A stretch of 64,000 nucleotides of DNA from assembly GCA_035235625.1 (NCBI GenBank), contig CP141147.1, forward strand, positions 10,653,001 to 10,717,000, given 5' to 3'. The DNA is from Saururus chinensis (Eukaryota > Streptophyta > Magnoliopsida > Piperales > Saururaceae). A program made the position numbers and the translations under genes. The stretch's first letter is position 1. Each line of letters starts with the position of its first letter. Below are positions 1 to 11,616 of the stretch, piece by piece. Below the pieces are notes generated by a model. The model had not been told where the DNA came from and did not search any database. It was given only the letters and a program-made list of their open reading frames with translations.

Positions 1-174
1 TTGATTTCTCAAAAATCAGCTCAAGCTCGATAGAACACTTACACTATCGGCTTGAGCTTAGTTTGCTAAGGAACTTGAAACTCAACTTAAGCTCAAGATC
101 AAAAATATAATACAAGAGTTGAACTTTATATTTGAATTGGGATCAAATCCCATTTACTGCCTAAATAAATTTTT

Positions 175-548
175 GGGAAAATTATTTAATTAATAATTAA
201 AAAAATTATAAATTCGGATTATTTTTGAAAATATTTATCAAAATGGTGTTCTTTTTTGCCACGCAGGCGTCAGCCAAGCAGGTGGCCCATGCATAGTTTT
301 TTTTTTCATTTTTTAGATGATTTCGTCCTTCTAACGGACGAAATTAATTTAACTTTATAAAATGACTTCAACCCGATTTTATCCTTTAAAAGGACAAAAT
401 CACTTGAAAGCAATTTCGTCCTTCTAAAGGACGAAATCGCTATTTCTCATAAATTTTGGCATGTTAAAACTTTACGCTCGAACTTCTATGCTTTTCTTCT
501 TCATTGTGCTCTATTGGATTGTTGGTTTGCGCCTTGCGTTGTCTTCTT
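175..548 (+). repeat. Left terminal inverted repeat of the Pack-MULE
   Basis: This pairs with 1463-1820 in inverted orientation. It contains several repeats of a short motif (TTTCGTCCTTCTAA-GGACGAAAT), itself a small inverted repeat, so the arm can fold on itself as well as with the other arm. The inner part (about 460-548) resembles transcribed sequence and matches the inner right arm. The boundary at 548 is by eye, where similarity fades. Confidence 0.8.
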
Positions 549-870
549 TGTTGTGCTTTTTTTTGCTCTGTGCTCTCTTTGTTGTCTTCTACTGGTTTGT
601 ATGATGAGTCGCAATCAGCCTCCCTTTTGTACGATGGATCACAATCAGCCTTTGCTACCTATCCAAAAGTTTGCTTTGGTGTGAAAACGTGAGAACATAG
701 TTTAATACACATGCTGAAGCCATGAGAAGATACTATCTTAATTCCATGTGACTTCGTAACTTCTATTATTATTCTAACTTATAACATGAAGAATGCGACC
801 ACAAAGTGTGCAACTTCCAGTATTCAGAAATTGCTAATCTCAATGATAGCCAACTGAGTTATACATCCAT

Positions 871-1462
871 CTAAGTATCTTCAGCATGGCTGATTTGATA
901 CAAAAGCACAAATGACTCTGACTGAACAAAAATGAGGTCAGCTACAAACAGAACATATGCTGAACATATCATCGTGGACAAGAATTTTGATGGGGTTGAC
1001 ACTGGGAGGCATGATGGTGGGGAATCAGATTTCTTGTTCTTCTTTCTCCTCAGCTGGAAAAACTGCTGCATAACATCTGCACATTTTGTTGCAAGAACCC
1101 CACATCGAATACTCATCTTGGGATGGAAAGGGTGAACTGGGCCTGCTGGCCACTCCGAGCCACTTCCATCATTGCCACTTGGAAAAAGGCTGTAGGTAAC
1201 AGAATTAGTTGCAGGTTGAATATAGACAGGGAAGCTGGAGTGAGACATAAAATCAGACTTTATAGGTCTGCCTGAATCCACATAGTTGAACTAGGACTTA
1301 CAAGTCCAGCTTACAACCCCAGGAATACTGGCACTAAGATACTAATCTATCCGCAGGTTTGAACAACAGGTTTGTACAACAAGTTTGTAGGACAAACAAG
1401 AAAATCTTACCTGACCAAGCTGCCATCAGCTCCAAGAAGTTTACTGGAAGCTCCATACTGCT
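871..1462 (-). pseudogene. Captured host-gene fragment inside the Pack-MULE (unidentified, spliced)
   Basis: On the minus strand a short open stretch next to the right arm (MELPVNFLELMAAWS) ends at a GTAAG donor near 1412. A consensus acceptor near 1275 opens a longer reading frame down to 871. The two join in frame. The longer part has gene-like composition: serine/proline-rich, then a basic cluster RRKKNKK, with ordinary codon use. I do not recognise the protein. A retained intron means capture was from genomic DNA, as is usual for Pack-MULEs. It could be non-functional cargo or an expressed chimera. Confidence 0.45.
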
Positions 1463-1820
1463 AAGAAGACAATGCAAGGCGCAAATTAACAAACCAGTAG
1501 AGCACAACAAAGAAGAAAAGCACAGAAGATCGAGCTTGAAGTTTTAACACGCCAAAATTTACGAGAAACGGCGATTTCGTCTTTTAGAATGACGAAATCG
1601 CCTTAATGTGATTTCGTCCTTTTAAAGGACAAAATCGGGTCGAAGTACTTAAAACTTTATTTTGTCCTTTTAAAGGACAAAATTATTTAAAAAATAGAAA
1701 AAAAAAGTCATGCAGGCACCAGCTGCTTGGCTAGTGCCTATGTGGCAAAAAAGAATACCACTTTGAAAAATATGATCCGAATTAATAAAAAATTTTAATT
1801 ATTAATTAAATAATTTTCCC
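1463..1820 (-). repeat. Right terminal inverted repeat of the Pack-MULE
   Basis: This is the inverted partner of 175-548, carrying the same internal GTCCTTTTAAAGGAC-type motifs. Similarity is clear but imperfect, with scattered substitutions and small indels, so the arms have diverged since they formed. Confidence 0.8.
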
Positions 1821-1829
1821 TAAATTTTT

Positions 1830-2934
1830 CTATAAAAGTTATTTTATTTAGAGAATCACACCAACATAATATATATATATATATGGTAAAATTAGTCTAA
1901 GGATACCCGCAGGCTATTGTTGTGCGGGTACACTGTTTCGTATCCGTTGGATGACGATCCACTGATGACCCCTCGGGTAAAGGCAACTTGGTCCTTCTTT
2001 TCCCTCCATCTCTCTCTGGATGCCCTCTCACTGCAGCGTCTGAGCAACATATCATCGACAAGATTTAGGAGCCTCATCGGTGACCGGAGGAAGGGGATCC
2101 CAGCCCACAACCCTCTCATCCTGCATCTTGAGGTAGCGGATCGACAAGCTCCGGGCCATCTTGATCGCAACTTCCCCTCCATCGCCAGCGGCCAGCCTGA
2201 AATCGATCCCTTCACTGCCCTGTTGCTGTCGTTTCTTCTCTGTGAACAAGTTTCCAACATGGCTGCCTAAAGCCACTAACTTTCTCTGGGCTTGAATAGC
2301 ACTATTGTGCCCTAGCTCACAGCCTTCCCTCTACCCCCAGCGGTGCTACTTGCCGCCCCGACCCACCGCATGCAGCCCTCCTTTTGCCAGCTTCCCCGAC
2401 CCTCAATGGCCATTTCTCTGTCGTGATCAAGCCTTCAACACTGCTGCCGGTTGCCACAAACCCCCATTCATCGGTCTTCCCTTTGTCCCTGACAGCTTCA
2501 TCGACCCTCAATAGTCCCCTCTCTACAATGACACCGTGTGGTCAGTCCTTTTTTTCAGGAAAGTGTACATTTTTAGTTAGGATTTTTTTTGTTGATTACA
2601 CTTTTGGCTAGGTTCATATGATTTATCTTTTCACTTATACAGGAATCGACATCATTGAGAGGATAAGGACCTTGTCTTCATATCGTCATTTCAAATCATC
2701 ATGCTCCCCCTTCCCCACTTTTCCCAGTTTACTGCTTTGCATTGTCCTTTCTGTAATTCTACTATTTTCTCATTTCATTTCCCTGATGAGTTTCGAAATT
2801 CCTACATATATTTCTGATCATTTCATTTCATTTCCCGGTTTGTGAAAGATTATATTGTTTAATTTTTAGCTAACTATAAGATACTGTAGATGCTGGAATT
2901 TTTCCTTTAAATTTAATTAAAATATGTTTTGTAG
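1830..2934. other. Unassigned sequence between the Pack-MULE and the REV1-like exons
   Basis: The stretch begins with a short (AT)n run (1869-1883). A GC-richer block (about 1900-2520) has overlapping open frames on both strands with no recognisable domain, then T-rich intron-like sequence. No REV1 exon that should precede 2935 was seen here, nor any transposon signature. Confidence 0.4.
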
Positions 2935-3211
2935 GTTCCAACTGCCACAAATGATGTAGATGTCCTGCAAAAGATCAGCAAACAGCTTTTTGCTTCTCTT
3001 CATGTTGGTAAGTATAGCTTTATCTCATGAACATTCAGAAGTGTTCTTGCATGTATGCATGGAATCTATTACAGAGCTACTGGTCACTTCTTGTAATATT
3101 GGTTGGCTTGATCATATTAAAACTTATAATCATTTTGAGTAGATGTCAAGGAAGTTCGTGGTGTCGGTTTGCAAGTTTCAAGACTTGAAAGTGCAGATTG
3201 CGCTAATCAAG
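2935..3211 (+). pseudogene. REV1: REV1-like DNA polymerase fragment, two spliced exons
   Basis: Exon a (2935-3007) follows a TTTGTAG acceptor and ends at GTAAGT. Exon b (3143-3211) follows GAGTAG and ends at GTTTTC. Both are bounded in matching phase. Joined they read VPTATNDVDVLQKISKQLFA... then DVKEVRGVGLQVSRLES. This resembles the region just after the polymerase core of plant REV1, the Y-family deoxycytidyl transferase of translesion synthesis, where a K-E/D-V-R-G-x-G-L-Q-V motif occurs. Neither exon has a stop or frameshift. The preceding and following exons were not found, so it is most likely a duplicated or captured gene fragment. Identification is by remembered family motif, not alignment. 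Confidence 0.5.
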
Positions 3212-5200
3212 GTTTTCCTTTTCTCCCTATTTTCATTGTGCATATGGTCTATGCAAATTCTGGACTTCTCCTCTATATCTGATCCTCTTATCTGGACAAT
3301 ACTTCTTTTTTGCTTATTATCTATCTGGATTAACCATAGAAATTTGGTAGGCATATGATGAGTTTGATGTGGCGGTTTTCCTTCTTTGATAATCTTTTTC
3401 AATTTACTTTCTTCCTTAAATGTCATGTTTTGGTTGTTTCAGAACAACCAACTTTTGAATTCAGATGATCATGCCAACTTTTTGAGAAGACAAAATAAAG
3501 ATCTTGCAAAATATAGACTAGAAATACTATGTATGTGTTACTTATCTATATTTTTCTAAAATAAAATGCACTAGCACTCTTATTTGAGGATGACTAAAAT
3601 AAAATGCCCTAGCACTTTTACTAGAAATAGTATGTATGTGTTACCCTAAATTTGCTCTCATCCACAGGTTTGTTGTATTTACAGCTATTGGCAGTGTGTC
3701 ATTCTTCTCATGTCACCACAGGTTTGTTTTCATTCTTTTTTCAGTTTTTTCGCTTCCCCCTTTTCGCCTATTCGGTCCTTGAAATTGGGTTGTACGGTAA
3801 TTTTTTCTTTGCTGTAGGTTCTGCCTCTGAGATATGGTCTGAATTCAAGTAATTTTATGAAATACACTAATCTTATGATTGCTTTTGAGGCTTTTGTTGG
3901 GAATATTCATTACACCCTCCAGTGTGTACATATATGTGTATAGATTTGTAGCTGTGGTAACTCATTTGTGTTCAAACCTTTCATCTCTCTATATGAAAAT
4001 ATCATATCTATGTTCTCATATTTTCATAATCAATTTCTGTTTGAGGAGAGGATTTTTTTGTTATCTTTGATGTTGGTGATATAGTCGCTAGCTTGATGAA
4101 GAAAATGTCTTTAGAATCCACCATTTTCACGTGGGTTTGCTGAAGTTGGCCTTGTTTAAATTGAATTTTCTTCTTCTTTGAGATAAGATTGCAGTGTACA
4201 ATGTTTACTCAGAGTGGTTAGTTCTGATTTGCATTTTCTGTGAGTTATGAGAAAATCTTGTAGATTCATGCAAAGGGTTTTTAAGGGAAATTTCAGTGAT
4301 TGAAAAACTTGTTAACCTTCCCATTCATGGGCAATCATGCATGGCAGGAGTCTGGTCGTTCCTATAACATTCTCACTCCTCCACGAAGTCTGCTAATCAG
4401 GGAGATTCAGAGTGATGGACAGGGAGATATGGCCAGCCAATACATGTGCACAAAACATGGGCTGATTGGGTTTGTCTTCTTCTTGTGGGTCACTGCTGCA
4501 TCCTGCATTATTGGCTTTGCATTTTCTTATGACATGAATCACTTATATTGTTCTGATCTGTGTGCATTTTTTTTTAATACCAGGGCATATGCGTGGTAAA
4601 TAGGTAAATCCGGCTTCTTTATTGTTCATTTTTTTCATCTATACTATTTAATGGCAGTTTTTTATCTCTACTTAAATTGATTGCATATTGTTGTTTCCCA
4701 GGAAGGAAGCATATTTCATAACAATCAGTGACTTGTATGATTAGCTTTGTCTCCATTGGTGGACTTCATTTTCTTGACATATTCCCCCTTTTTGGATTCT
4801 ACATGTTAATCTAAATAACTACCTTTTGAATTTCTTTTAGGGTATTTGCATAATCATGGTCTTCCTTCTCTCCATCAATTTTTTTGTGCAAATATAAATA
4901 TTCCTGCTTCTCCTACAGATTTTTTTTTATATTTGTCGACATGTGCAATCTTTGTAAAGTGACTGAAAATGCTTTCTTCTAGAATTCAATGAAAGTTGAA
5001 CCTGTTGCCAAATTTAGCATGCAAGCTGATTATAGGGTTTTCACCATGTTAAACGAGCTTGGAACATGGATTATATACATGATAGACTTTTTTAGTTTAG
5101 CCTTTTTATGTTGTCCCATAAGGCCAATAACCTAGCATTTTTCCACAGTGCTCTACCTGTCCACTGAGGACAAACATGAAAGGCCTGACCATGGACCTAT
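3212..5200. other. AT-rich intron-like stretch without recognised exons
   Basis: The sequence is T-rich with many polypyrimidine-AG and GT signals, as expected of plant introns following the REV1-like exons. A short exon-like segment at about 4351-4424 (frame ...GRSYNILTPPRSLLIREIQ) lies between AG and GG but matches nothing I recognise. No repeat or transposon termini were identified. Confidence 0.3.
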
Positions 5201-6892
5201 GTCACTAGACATACAACTACAAAGCCACTCTATACAAGACTTAGTAATAGCGAAGATAACAATGCTATATTGACACTAAAAGATGTCAATTCTTGTGTAA
5301 TTGAGTACTTCGCTTACATAAATTGACTTGGTAATAATGAAAACAAAATGCCCATGGGGATTTGTTAAGTACTACCCACTACTCCAAAGAGTAGTATGCA
5401 AGTAGGTGCTTCTTATCGTTTATAATTAAACCTTTTATAAGTGTACAAGGTAATTGTACTAGGATGAGTATTTAAGGGTTGTTGAACCTCAGGGACAGAT
5501 GAATTATCATTAAATCTAAAGAGGAATTTGCTAGTTGAAAACTAAAACAACTTAAACTTTAATTAAGTAAAGGAAATGAATCAACTAGTTTAAAAACAAG
5601 AGATTAATATGATAGAATTTACTTAGGAAATCGAATCCACTATAGAACAATAACAATTTCTTAACTTTTAATTTAAATCTAGTGTGAATATGAACAAGTA
5701 TTCTCAGCTACAAGCTAAAATTACTTCAGAAAGAATTATTAATTAAATTCCATGGCATGAACTATCTTCGACAATAGCACGAATCATCTACACTAAATAG
5801 TTATAGGCATGACCCATCTAATCTTAGTATAACTCATCCAAGTTATTAATTATCTAAACATTAAAACTATTGTATGACCATCTCATCTAAATCACAGAAA
5901 TTTAATTAGATTAGTGATGTGATTGAAGTTGGATTTGGAATTGATGCACTTGATAAATATGAGTTGACGAGTTGTGAAAGTTCAAGGTTGAAGACTAAAT
6001 AGAATATTTTGTTCCAAGGTAAATTTTATGCACACTCACATGCTCAAAATATTTAATTGGTAATTAGAACAACCATAGAAAATATTTTAAATATTTTGGA
6101 AAAAATTAAAGAAAAATGACAAAGGTTTAGAACATGCTTGTGGAAATGATTGATCGACTAATGAATGTTCTTGAGATTTTTAATACAGTGAAAAATCGAT
6201 CAAATGATTGCATAATGGATAAAAAAAAATTGAATTTCATCCATTACAGGAACCTGAACAATTGATTACAGGTTCAAAGTATCGATCAAGTGAGTTGGAT
6301 GTAGATTACATTATCGTGTGATCGGTGGATCATTTTGTGTGAAGGATCAATTATTTAAGGTTCTGGAATCGAACAGCTCAGGGAATGATTGATCAACCTA
6401 AGGAACAATCAATTGATTTGTGAAATAATTGCCTAGTTTAAGCAAATTGGACAGTCCATCCTAACTTGGTCACCTTAACCCTAGATGCCATGAGAGACAT
6501 TATAAGGGTTACTTTGGAGAAAATAATTTTTTAAAGAGAAAATTTGAGTGTTTTCATAGAATAGTTTTCTCTAAATCACCTATTATTTGAGTGAAAATTA
6601 AGAGAGATGAGAAAGCTTTGATTCATAATCGTCTTATGAATTGAGGTTTGAGTGATTCACACATATCACAACGCAACAAAGTCTTGAAGGATGGGGAGTT
6701 GAAGAAGCTCAACATCAACAATCAAAAAGAATTATTGATTGAAGTACATTGGAGAAGACGAAGACAAGATTGAAGGGAGAAACCTTCCAGGACCAAGGGG
6801 GAGACTTCAAGGCCAAGGACTTCACAAAGAAAGAGGCTTCTTTTGTCCGGTAGAGGTTGGTAGGTTGGTCGTGTAAGATTTAGGACTCGTTT
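5200..6892. other. Unassigned AT-rich region, possibly decayed LTR sequence
   Basis: No coding region is visible. About 5370-5520 and 6120-6880 resemble LTR/leader sequence of plant retrotransposons: the latter repeats GATTGATC-type words and ends in an AAG/GGA-rich stretch. I could not define ends, a primer site or target duplications. Confidence 0.25.
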
Positions 6893-7085
6893 AGGTACGG
6901 AATCGTGAAAAAATTCCAATAATTCCATCACGATTCAATGCTGAATCGTTAAAATCTTATTTGGGTAATGATTCATCACGGAAATAAAAATTCGGCTGGA
7001 AACACGATTCAATGTGTTTCCATCCGAAATCACTGAATCTTCTTGTGAGGAGATTCGGCCGATTCCGTAAAAACGCGTAAAATTG
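6893..7085. mobile_element. Possible PIF/Harbinger-type element end
   Basis: TTA followed by GGACTCGTTTAGGTACGGAA, then several copies of ATTCC/GGAAT-type words, resembles the 5' ends of plant PIF/Harbinger elements and derived MITEs (TTA/TAA target, G-rich terminus with TTTGG-like core). I found no matching inverted terminus downstream, so this may be a one-ended remnant. Confidence 0.25.
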
Positions 7086-9608
7086 GAAACACGCGATAAC
7101 GCGTATTTTCGGTCGTTACCCCTTGCCCCCTCACAAATGATTCGCTTATCCTATTTCTGCTTTCGGTCGTTCCATTCCACAGATCGTCTCCTGGCCTTTA
7201 CCCGGTCCTCTGCAGCTCGCCCGGCGCAGTACTTTTGCAAATCCCGGCCTTTACCCGTCACGAACACTTCGTGATGACCTGATCTTCCCTCTTCCCGAAC
7301 ACACCCATATTGTCTTCCTCTGCAGTCAACAAGCTCCAGTCACAGGCAGCCGTCCACTGCCTGCTTCTGCCATCTCCCTCTTCCGAAGCTCCTGTCCGGC
7401 ATATGCTTCCCCCATCTCCGAGCACCTACCCGGCGGAATTGCATCTCTCCCGGCGCAGCAGATCTCCAAATCGCCCACAATTCCTTCCAGTCGTCTCTTT
7501 GGCATCTCAACTAGCGGCACCCTTCTGCAAGACAAAGCGATTTGATCTTCTTCCAGAACGTGCCTCAATCTGATTTCTTCCATAACACCTCAATCTGATT
7601 TCTTCCAGAACGGTAAAGCCATTAATTTTTCCTTTTCGTCTCTTAAATTCGATTTTTTCTTTTATTGCTTGTTTGTACTGGCCTTCATAGAAGATGAATA
7701 GGCGATTCCCCCAAATATCTATGCCATGTAAAAACCAAAATTTTTTTTATCTGATCTACATACGATTTTACATCCATCTTCAGCATAAACAGTTTAATTT
7801 CGTCAGTCAATCTTCCAAAACAAGTTTGAATTTCCCTGACACCATTAATGGGGTTCTTCTCCATTGTGTTCCTCGTTACAGGTTCGCCTATTTGACTTCT
7901 TTCTTGTTCGGATGTTTGAAACTTGTTATTTATTCCCGTGGAAGCATTTTCTGTGCTATGACATTGTCATGTCTATCAATTAGAGTTTGGAATTTTTGAT
8001 TACTTTGATTGATGCTCTTTTTTTTTGTTTCTTGCGTCGTTGAATTACGTAATAGATTAGATGATGCAGTTCAGAGGTTGCAGTTAAAAAATGAGTTCTT
8101 TTTGTTTTTTGATTGATTATTCTATTTTGTGTTTGATCCGAGCAAAGAAGCTCCTTTTTTCGATTATTAACAATTTGATTGGAGAAAAGTTGTAGGATTT
8201 GCTGAATCTTTGTCTAGACTACGGAATTGTTTGTTGGTTGATAATGGATAGAGTGCAGTTTCGAGGTGTATGAGTTCTCAGTTAATGTTTATCTAGTGGG
8301 AAGAGAGCTTACCCCAATGCTTCCCTGACTTTGGATTGTCTCATACTGGAACAAAGTAATATGGACAATATTATGTACCATGCTGGAGCTTTATGGGAAT
8401 CTGTTGTGCCCTGCCAATCCCTTTCCTCGCATACAGCAATGGAACTGTTCTAGAGTGAAGCCAAATGGCATACTGAAAATAACTTGTGAAGATCCCCTGC
8501 ATACGGCGGAAAGCTTCTCTTTTCCACTTTTAAATTATGGGGACTGGCAAGGCACCGGAGCAGATGTTCTTTTGAGATGAGGTCTACTCATGTATATAAA
8601 ACTCCATTGGTTATGGCATATGCGCCTTTTGCAATTGGTAGCTAAAACATGACTTTTTTTCTTCTTCTTCGGTTAGCACTTTCTTTCCTAGTTCCATGAT
8701 AACTGATAAGTTCCTTTTTTAATAACAATAGGAAAAGGCTGCATCAGGGACTGCCTCTTTAGACATAGACTAGGGTCTAGGTTTGCCCACAACCAGCAGC
8801 TTGATTTCCTGTGATTTTTTTTTCAATTTATTCCGACAGGCATATGAGTCAGTTTATGAGTTATGATTTTGTAGCCTTTTTTTAATGACATGCTTCTTCT
8901 AAAATTCGATTAATATGGTCAAACAAAATTTTAAATTTTATAACTCTAATTTCTGGTTTCACAAACGCCTTACATTTGCTCCACCACAAAGGCTGCAAAA
9001 TATTCTTAACATTAACAATTTTTACACTAAGATTGCTTCAATTCTGATTATTTGTTAGTGATAGGTTGTTAAAACGAGACTTTGTTTTTGTGAGTTTTTG
9101 GGATTATCAGACAGGGCACAGCGTGACATGAAACTTATTCTGTCTTTACCAATCTTGTTAGGATCTTTTGACACTACTTCTGCTATGTTTTTAGCTATAA
9201 ACACTTCCAACAAAGTTTACTTTCCAGCCTTATCAAGAATACACAATAATATGCATACACACATCTTGACAACGTTTGTGGTTATTTGTTGAAACAACTA
9301 ATTAGAGGCTGTTTGAATAAGGATTTTTTTATAATTTGATCTCACTGAATAATCTTTTTTGTTTCATGAATTTTCTCTTTTGTTTCATGACTTTTCTTAG
9401 TCCATCTCGATTATTTGTTTCTTCCAGGGTTTGTTAGCCTATTCTTTGTTGTTTGCCTTTATAATACAATTCAAATTGATAAGGTACTTCAAAGGCATTA
9501 TAATCATTACAGCTATCATTATAGACAGAATGGCCTTGGTAGAAACAAGATTCATTTAGAGGACAATTTCACGCAAACAATGTGATAGGAGCTGTAGAAA
9601 TAATTCAC
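7086..9608. other. Unassigned region with a GC-richer, leader-like block
   Basis: 7090-7612 is CT-rich and GC-richer than its surroundings and ends in CAGAACGGTAAAG, a plausible splice donor, followed by long T-rich sequence. It resembles the leader exon and first intron of a plant gene. An open frame at 8380-8580 has no recognisable domain. Nothing beyond that can be supported. Confidence 0.3.
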
Positions 9609-10566
9609 CTGCAGAGAAAAGAGATCTGCTTATTGACCAACCACTTTGTCATACTCCAAACCTTTAGCAGCGAGTCCAGCCATTGATACGACAGCGAGCC
9701 TGGGAACATTTATAATTCCTCCACACATTAGTGCCTTCGCTTCTCAAAATTTTCAAAACTCATGAAGGAATATTTATAATGCTTTGCATGTCGCTCAATA
9801 TGACTATGTAGATCCGTTATGACCGTCACTCTCCATCAGCATGTGGTAAATTGAAGCATTAATAGGTATATACAAGGAACATTGGAGGATCAATATGAAA
9901 TATTAAAACTATATATTCGATAATGGTAAACCTGTTCAGCTTATATTGCATCTAAAGGATAGAGCAGTGTTGAATCAGACAATTGCTGTATACACTCGTA
10001 TAAACAACAAAGAAGAACAAGAGTCCTTTCCCAAATTCCATGTGTTTACTAGAAGCTGCTAATGTATATTTCAGTTAAAGATTCAAGTAAAAGGCAATTT
10101 TATGGAAAGCTGTTTTTATACTTCATAAAAGGGAACCTATGGAGAAGTGTGTACCTATCCAGTTCCTTTGCATCTAGCTGCCCACTGTAGACCAGCTTCT
10201 GCAACCTGTCATTGACTAAGTTGACATGTTCCTTGCCAATGTCCAATGAATAGTCCAGAATTGGCAGGCCAAACAAGTAGGCAACTGTAGTTCAGCCAAA
10301 ATATTTCCATTAAATTGGAAGGAAAGAACAGCACCTGGCAGTGTCCACCATCTGTTAATTAGTAGCCAGCTGAGAGAACACATCTCCTAGGTAAACTTCT
10401 AGAAATCACTGCAAGTATTAGTTCAATGGAGCATAAATTTGTAGCAGAAGATAAGGTTGAAAAACATTAATATTCACCTAAAAAATGAGCTGCCTCATGT
10501 CTAGCTATCCTTTCTTGATAATCAGGAAAAAAAGATGGAAATGCACCTATTGCTACTTGAAGAAGC
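9609..10566 (-). pseudogene. FtsH/M41-like metalloprotease-family fragment, three exons with an in-frame stop
   Basis: Three minus-strand exons join in frame: 10566-10478, 10284-10155 and 9699-9609, all with GT/AG borders. The first reads ...FPDYQERIARHEAAHFL, containing the HExxH zinc signature HEAAH. The second continues VAYLFGLPILDYSLDIGKE... to ...LVYSGQLDAKELD. The third is RLAVVSMAGLAAKGLEYDK... and hits TAA at 9630-9632, after which ADLFSLQ is still in frame. This matches the plant family of chloroplast FtsH/peptidase-M41-like proteins (HEAAHF type), whose catalytic activity is doubtful. Exons before 10566 and after 9609 are missing; upstream lies a retrotransposon. A gene fragment disabled by one nonsense change is the best reading. 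Confidence 0.72.
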
Positions 10567-11076
10567 CTGCAATAATTGAATGAAGACAAAATATTTTAAG
10601 AAAATCACATCTTCTTGTTTCTTTGTGATTTGGATACATAAGATGCTTAAAGGCTCTCATTTTTTATCTTTTGTGATTTGGATACATAGAAATTTTTAAG
10701 AGACAATTCTTTTTATCTTTAATCTATCCAAAGTATTTTCTATCTTTAATTTTAATTTTAATGTTCATATCTTCCGGTTAGATAGAATCTTCATTCGATT
10801 CTAACTGAGAAAACATGATACATGAAGAACATCATTAGTTGTTATAACGATTTGTAATGCTTTAGTATTTTCTCTTCTTGATTTCTTGACTCTTTATTCC
10901 CTCAATACTCTTCTACTTTTTTTTTCTTAATTTTTCTTTTCTCTATTTTTTTTCGTAATAGTTTTCTTTGTTGCACAAGGCTTTCCCTGTGGATCGACCT
11001 TGTCTGCTACAATTGGCAAGTAAAATAAATCTGAATTTGACTTCTTCATAGTTTTAGTTCAGACGTAACAACAAAT

Positions 11077-11096
11077 TTGCGTCGTTGCCGGGGATT
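11077..11096 (+). other. Primer binding site complementary to tRNA-Asp
   Basis: TTGCGTCGTTGCCGGGGATT is close to the complement of the 3' end of plant tRNA-Asp(GUC), which reads TGGCGCCGTTGCCGGGGAT. It lies a few bases after the presumed LTR end, in the position expected for minus-strand priming. Confidence 0.75.
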
Positions 11097-11616
11097 GCAA
11101 CGTGTGATAAGAATCCGTTACGAAAAAAAACTCACTCTAACTTTACTAATTTTCTAACTTTTATTTTTTCATACCAACTTTTTAAATTCAGTCATTTACT
11201 TTATGTCATTTACTTTTAGTATTTAAATTTTGCATTTTTTTTTTTAGCTTGGAGGCACTACCCACGTTACTACCGAAAATTTTTCGGGATCAAACATGTA
11301 CCTTAATAGTGCCTTTGGCCTTATTTTGCAATTTTAATTTTTGTCTATTAACTTCTAACTCTCTAACTTTTTATATTTTGTCATTTAATTTCTGCACTTT
11401 TACTTTTGTTTGTTACAAAAAACAAAACAAAAAAATTGTTGTTGCATGTTCACATGGGTGCGTAATAATTCTGGACAATTGAAAAGAGTGAACAAATCTT
11501 TTAAAAATTATCTTTATTTTGATACAATAGAGGATTTAAGAACTAATGAGGAACTAAGAAGTGATAATGGGGATAATAATGCACAAAATATTTAAGTTAA
11601 AACCTTACATGATTAT

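Larger units (their letters stand above)
175..1820. mobile_element. Pack-MULE-like DNA transposon with long terminal inverted repeats
   Basis: Both ends begin with the same sequence inward (GGGAAAATTATTTAATTAAT; on the right read on the minus strand). The identical 9-mer TAAATTTTT lies directly outside each end (166-174 and 1821-1829). A 9-bp target duplication with long terminal inverted repeats is the hallmark of Mutator-like elements. The interior has no transposase, only a gene-like fragment on the minus strand, so the element is non-autonomous and of the Pack-MULE type. The perfect target duplication suggests it moved fairly recently, though the two inverted repeats differ at many positions. 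Confidence 0.85.

Noticed and set aside
1892..2514. Overlapping open frames on both strands before the REV1-like exons
   Set aside because: No domain recognised and no connection in phase to the exon at 2935 could be shown.
6893..9330. Full PIF/Harbinger element between GGACTCGTTTAGG at 6893 and GAGGCTGTTTGAATAAGG near 9306
   Set aside because: The two motifs are in the same orientation, not inverted, and no transposase lies between them.
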